A stretch of 64,000 nt of DNA from NCBI RefSeq assembly GCF_901000735.1, contig NC_081541.1:34986060-35050059 (forward strand). Reading direction: 5' to 3'. The DNA is from Corylus avellana. Its lineage: Eukaryota; Streptophyta; Magnoliopsida; Fagales; Betulaceae. Below the pieces are notes generated by a model. That model did no database searches. It was given only the letters and a program-made list of their open reading frames with translations, and was not told the origin of the DNA. The position numbers were made by a program, and so were the translations under genes. Shown one piece after another: positions 60,252 through 64,000 of the stretch (positions are counted from its first letter, which is position 1; each line of letters opens with the position of its first letter).

Positions 60252-62845
60252 CTAAGCTTTCAAAAGCCCAACAATTGGCAGTGGTCGGATATTAAAGTAA
60301 GTTGCAGTTGCGAGATAAGCACAGGCCAAAGATACATACATTTTGAACCAGATGGAGGAGAAAAAGGTGAAGAACGTACAAATGCTGGTCAAGACAAGAA
60401 CTGCCACAGTATTAACAAGGCACTTCATTGTGGAAAGATCCCCTTCTGTTCCTTGATAAGGAAAATGGCCTTGAATATAAAAATTGGAAAGTAACTGGTC
60501 TTTGAGACGGAAAGTATCCATTAACCAACTAGAAATCTTGTCTTCAGATGTTGGGATAGCGTCAAGAGGGACCCGTCGAACATGAACATGAACTTCAGAA
60601 GGGTCCACCCCAAAGACATTGTCCAAGAAAGATGGACAGCGATGCTTGTAGCCAATGGTTACATCATAAACTGCAGTAAATACAAATCCATTTAGATATT
60701 AAGGAGTAACCACAAGAAAGTCATCAAGGATGAAATTGCTAAAATTATCGATCATGTATGGGTAAGAGCTTAAATAAATAGTAGTGACCTTTCATATGAA
60801 ATGCTGGCATGAGTCAGCATATAAGAGAAAAGCTCTTGTAGCCTTGTAGGTTGGATTAAATAAGATACAATCTAAACAATAAAGCAGATCATACATGCTT
60901 AGTTCCTTTCACTTCAATTATGTAGTATCCTTTATTCCCTCATTTCTATACTGGAAAACATATCACCATAAAGTGATAAAATTCAATCAAACTTAATAAC
61001 TTAGAAAAAGGATCCCACTACTGCATATAAAAATGAACAGCCATCACAAAGCATGTATAGATCTTGTAATGTTGAGAATCCAAATACCGTTGAATCTGTC
61101 CTCATCATCTCAAATGTTAAAAGGTCATACTAGTAACAAAAATTGTCAGGAAAAGCTTGGCTGGAAACACAATAAGTCTGATCATGAATAATCACAATGA
61201 GAGAACATTTCAAAATATAAACTCACAACGGCTGCAAAGCACCTCAAGGTCCAATGTCTGACTAAAGCCCCACAACTATCCACAAGGCCAATGCCTCCAA
61301 CAGCTTTGATTATAAGAATGAGAGATACTTACTAAAAAAAAAAAAAAGATTATAAGAATGAGAGGCACTGTTCCTAACCCATATAAAGCAACCCTATGCA
61401 GATGCTTGCTTTTATGGCATACAACTATAGGAAGAAACAAGCAGAGCTCAATTTTTTTTTGAGATAGTGAGGTGAGACAACAATCTATACTTTCCTATGG
61501 TACTCATATTCTTTTCTTAACTTCCACAAATTGTCATCAACAAGATACACAAAATTGTCATCAACAAGATACACATCAGTTGCTATAGAAACTCTAGGTT
61601 TAAAAGCATTTTACACCTATTACATGTTTGAAAGCAACAATAAAGAAAAAAAATTTGTGAGTAGTAGCAGAAGTTTAAGAATGCGGCCATTGACCAGGAA
61701 TGAAAACATGATAGATCATCGAAATGCTAACCCAGGAAAATTCTATAAAACTTTCACTCAGATTTTAATGAACAATAGTTAATAAAGAGTGGATCAACAA
61801 ACATTAATCCATTTACACACACATATAAGACAACCTGCATCCAAAGAGCCCCTCAACTCCTCCAAGCAGGTGCAGAAGCCCTTAGTTTTCGGAAGCAACA
61901 CATTTTTTAGGATTGGTAGGCCCCTTTCAGCAGCATATTTTTGACTCCGAATGCATTTCTGATCACTACACAAGAGAGATGGAGGAAATTATAAGACATT
62001 ACTAGAAATATGGATAAGAAATAGGACACAGGAAGATACATTTCTATCATGGTACACACTATGATGTTTTCAAGAAAAGGATGAAAACAAGATGCACACA
62101 TGGAATTTACAAATGACAGCCTAAGGTTGCATTGTTATGCACCCTAAAATTTCCAGAGAAAACCACAAAATTATCATACACCCACATAATACATCTTGTT
62201 GATTCTTTTCAGATCATACCAAGTCTTATCGAAGCAAAAAGAGAGAGTAAGAAGAAAAAATACAAGATATTACGTGAAATTTGTGCCTTCTGGGAAAAGA
62301 GCAAGCCACAGGGGATCTTGAGGATCTTTAAATGTGGAAAGCATTTGGCGCACGACAGATTCATCAACCTCCCACTTCCTCTCCACTGGGATGAACTCCA
62401 ATATGTTAAATCCCCAACCAAACAATGGTAATTTCATCAAAGTGCTCTTAAGAATATACTTTATGTATCCCAGGCATCCCTTCCGCAATGCAAGGTCCCA
62501 CAAGTACATCCAATCAACCTCAGTTCTATGGTTTGCAATAAGTAAAACGCGTTCCCTTGCAGGAACAGTTTCCCCAGAGAAAACAACTTTAGTCTTGTTT
62601 ATTTTTTCAAAGAGAAAAGGCCACAAAGCTAGCCAAGCACCAAAGAAAAAGGACGTTGCTTTCCTGCTGTAATGTATGCTGAAAAGTCGCAACATAACAG
62701 CACTCATAAAGCCAAAATACACCAACATAACGAACGCTGTTGAAAGTAGCACCAGTATACACATCAAACCCCTACACAACCTTAGTGGAGTAAAATCACG
62801 AAGCCTTTTTCCCTCATTTGAACTTAGATGCTTAAGATCTTCCAT
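60252..62845 (-). CDS. LPAT4/5: 1-acyl-sn-glycerol-3-phosphate acyltransferase (LPAT4/5 type)
   Basis: Minus-strand exons 62274-62845, 61835-61965 and 60252-60670 total 1122 bases, 373 residues. LPATs acylate lysophosphatidic acid to phosphatidic acid; the plant LPAT4/5 pair acts in the ER in glycerolipid synthesis. Seen: two hydrophobic segments at about 27-56 and 66-79, the [19 protein letters not shown] entry to the PlsC domain, motif I NHRTEVDW with His106 and Asp111, [19 protein letters not shown] (motif II), and motif III FPEGT at 184-188. Then [20 protein letters not shown] (motif IV region) and two C-terminal hydrophobic spans (about 300-350). The sequence is close to Arabidopsis LPAT5 (At3g18850). 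Introns are GT-AG with matching phases. The ATG at 62845 is the first in-frame methionine after a possible acceptor (gtgctgcag, 62889 side); upstream UTR exons are unresolved. Confidence 0.94.
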
Positions 62846-64000
62846 GCGCTCTAAAATGTAATTACAACCTCCCGTCCAAGGTAGCTGCAGCACCTGGGTA
62901 ACCACTTGTCTTAGATAACTTACCTACTCAAGATGTTCTTAATGGTATGATCAGCTCTCAGAGACTCATCAATTGTGGAAAGAGAATATGTAGATGAACA
63001 AGCTCCTGATAGTGAAACAAGGGTATCATACAATGAATCACAGTCTTGATTTGAGTGCTGACAAAATCCAGGTCGTGCGATCTAGTAGTGGATTAGTTAA
63101 GATAAAATACCCTCACAGGAGGGGAATTTATCAAAATTTTGGCCACTGCATCTGCACAACAAAGGCATGTAAGGAAGCTATCCGTGGAATGGGGAGAGCC
63201 AGGACACTAACGAATTATCCTGCAGAAAGAGAGCCAGGAAGAGACTGAGCAAAGTCACGTGTCATGCAAGATAAATATGTGTGGTAAGCTCAGGAAAATT
63301 GTTCTAAGAGCGTATTCATATGCAATGATATGCTCAAAAACTGGAAATTCATTAACATGGAATAGCAGCAAAAATAGCACAACTTGCAAAATGTGAAAGC
63401 TCTTGACAGCCAGAAGCTTTAGTTTTTATTAAAATTTCGACAAACAAATTAGCCCATTGATTGTCACTTCTATAGCATAAATATCCATAGAATATAAGCT
63501 TACGTATCACTTTGATACAGCTTGTAATCAAGGGAAGCTGAATCTTGCCAAATTGCTGAAACTATATAGCCAGTTCTATGCAAGTTGCTCCCCATGAAGT
63601 AACATTATATTAGTGCATTTCTCTTCCTATGAATTGCAACAAGTCTATCGAAACCATTGTAGCTCACCCCCCTTCCAAAGCATATTTAAAGGAAATAGAT
63701 AAAATATGTAGCCATCTGTGAACTCGTATCTAGACCATAAAAACCAAATATCCTAGAGTGACAGATAGATGCAGAAGAACCACTTCCAATCAAGAATGCC
63801 ACGCCCATTGAAGTATTGAATGAGCTTTGAAGCATATAAGCTACAAAGACAAATCAAATTCGATATCATATGGGGCCCAAATGAAATTAACTGACAAAAA
63901 AAAAAAAAAAAAAAAAAAAAAACCTCAATCAATGATGGGGGGCAAAAGCTATTAGAATCTCACACTCAAATACTCAATAATCAATTAGTTTACTCCTCAT
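62846..64000. other. 5' region of the LPAT gene, up to the right edge
   Basis: Likely UTR exons, introns and promoter of the minus-strand acyltransferase. A strong donor consensus (GAGTAG|gtaagt, reverse of 62918-62929) is only about 35 bases from the nearest acceptor, too close for an intron, so the leader structure is unclear. Frames on the plus strand here have no recognisable product. A long A run lies at 63895-63922. Confidence 0.4.

Noticed and set aside
62994..63248. 84-codon frame on the plus strand upstream of the LPAT gene
   Set aside because: No known domain, lies in the 5' region of the minus-strand LPAT gene, composition is like its surroundings.
1..64000. CRISPR arrays, operons, phage or bacterial islands
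   Set aside because: Split genes, plant gene families and plant transposons throughout; the repeats are transposon ends or tandem duplications without the regular spacer pattern of CRISPR.
1..64000. tRNA, rRNA or known microRNA genes
   Set aside because: No cloverleaf, rRNA or familiar miRNA sequence was recognised by eye; the tRNA-like head at 39574 belongs to a SINE. A tRNAscan-SE and Rfam search would settle this.

Overview
This is a piece of a eudicot plant nuclear genome, very likely from a woody species. It is AT-rich, has split genes with GT-AG introns and 5' UTR introns, a TIR-NBS-LRR (TNL) resistance cluster, and many short non-autonomous transposons. A tRNA-derived SINE and LINE 3'-end remnants of a type I associate with Fagales trees hint at that order, but this is an inference. 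The window is a scaffold of four contigs joined by three gaps of exactly 100 N (32345-32444, 45174-45273, 48703-48802), so order and orientation between 32.3 and 48.8 kb are uncertain.

Region 1 (1-29.3 kb, ordinary gene space): two candidate exons of an unrecognised minus-strand gene at the left edge; a PPPDE/DeSI-like isopeptidase gene (+); a flavodoxin-like NAD(P)H:quinone reductase of the WrbA/FQR1 type with an acylation signal (+); the NEDD8/RUB1-conjugating enzyme RCE1/UBC12 (-); and the 13-exon OST48 subunit of the oligosaccharyltransferase (+). These are unrelated housekeeping genes, separated by MITEs, a 470-bp foldback element and dispersed repeats.

Region 2 (29.1-48.7 kb, rearranged or mis-scaffolded): a segment of about 3.15 kb that includes the last exon of OST48 (29076-32226) recurs inverted and nearly identical at 45586-48702, on a small contig with N gaps on both sides. 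Between the arms lie two TNL genes on the minus strand. One has TIR, NBS and the start of the LRR and is cut by the first gap. The other has only the end of the NBS, the LRR and the post-LRR domain and is cut by the second gap. The 6 kb between them holds a truncated Copia-type LTR, decayed relatives of it, a SINE, tandem duplications and a small foldback repeat.

Region 3 (48.8-64 kb): a DIR1-like lipid-transfer protein (-), a four-copy palindromic repeat cluster, several MITEs, a UPF0496 (At14a-like) membrane protein (+), and an LPAT4/5-type lysophosphatidate acyltransferase (-).

Exon junctions were placed by hand from splice consensus and frame continuity. For the five multi-exon genes that lie wholly within one contig, the exon lengths sum to multiples of three and give products of the expected family size. 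I did not find an obviously new biological system. The strongest anomaly is the inverted duplication around the TNL cluster, for which assembly error must be excluded first.
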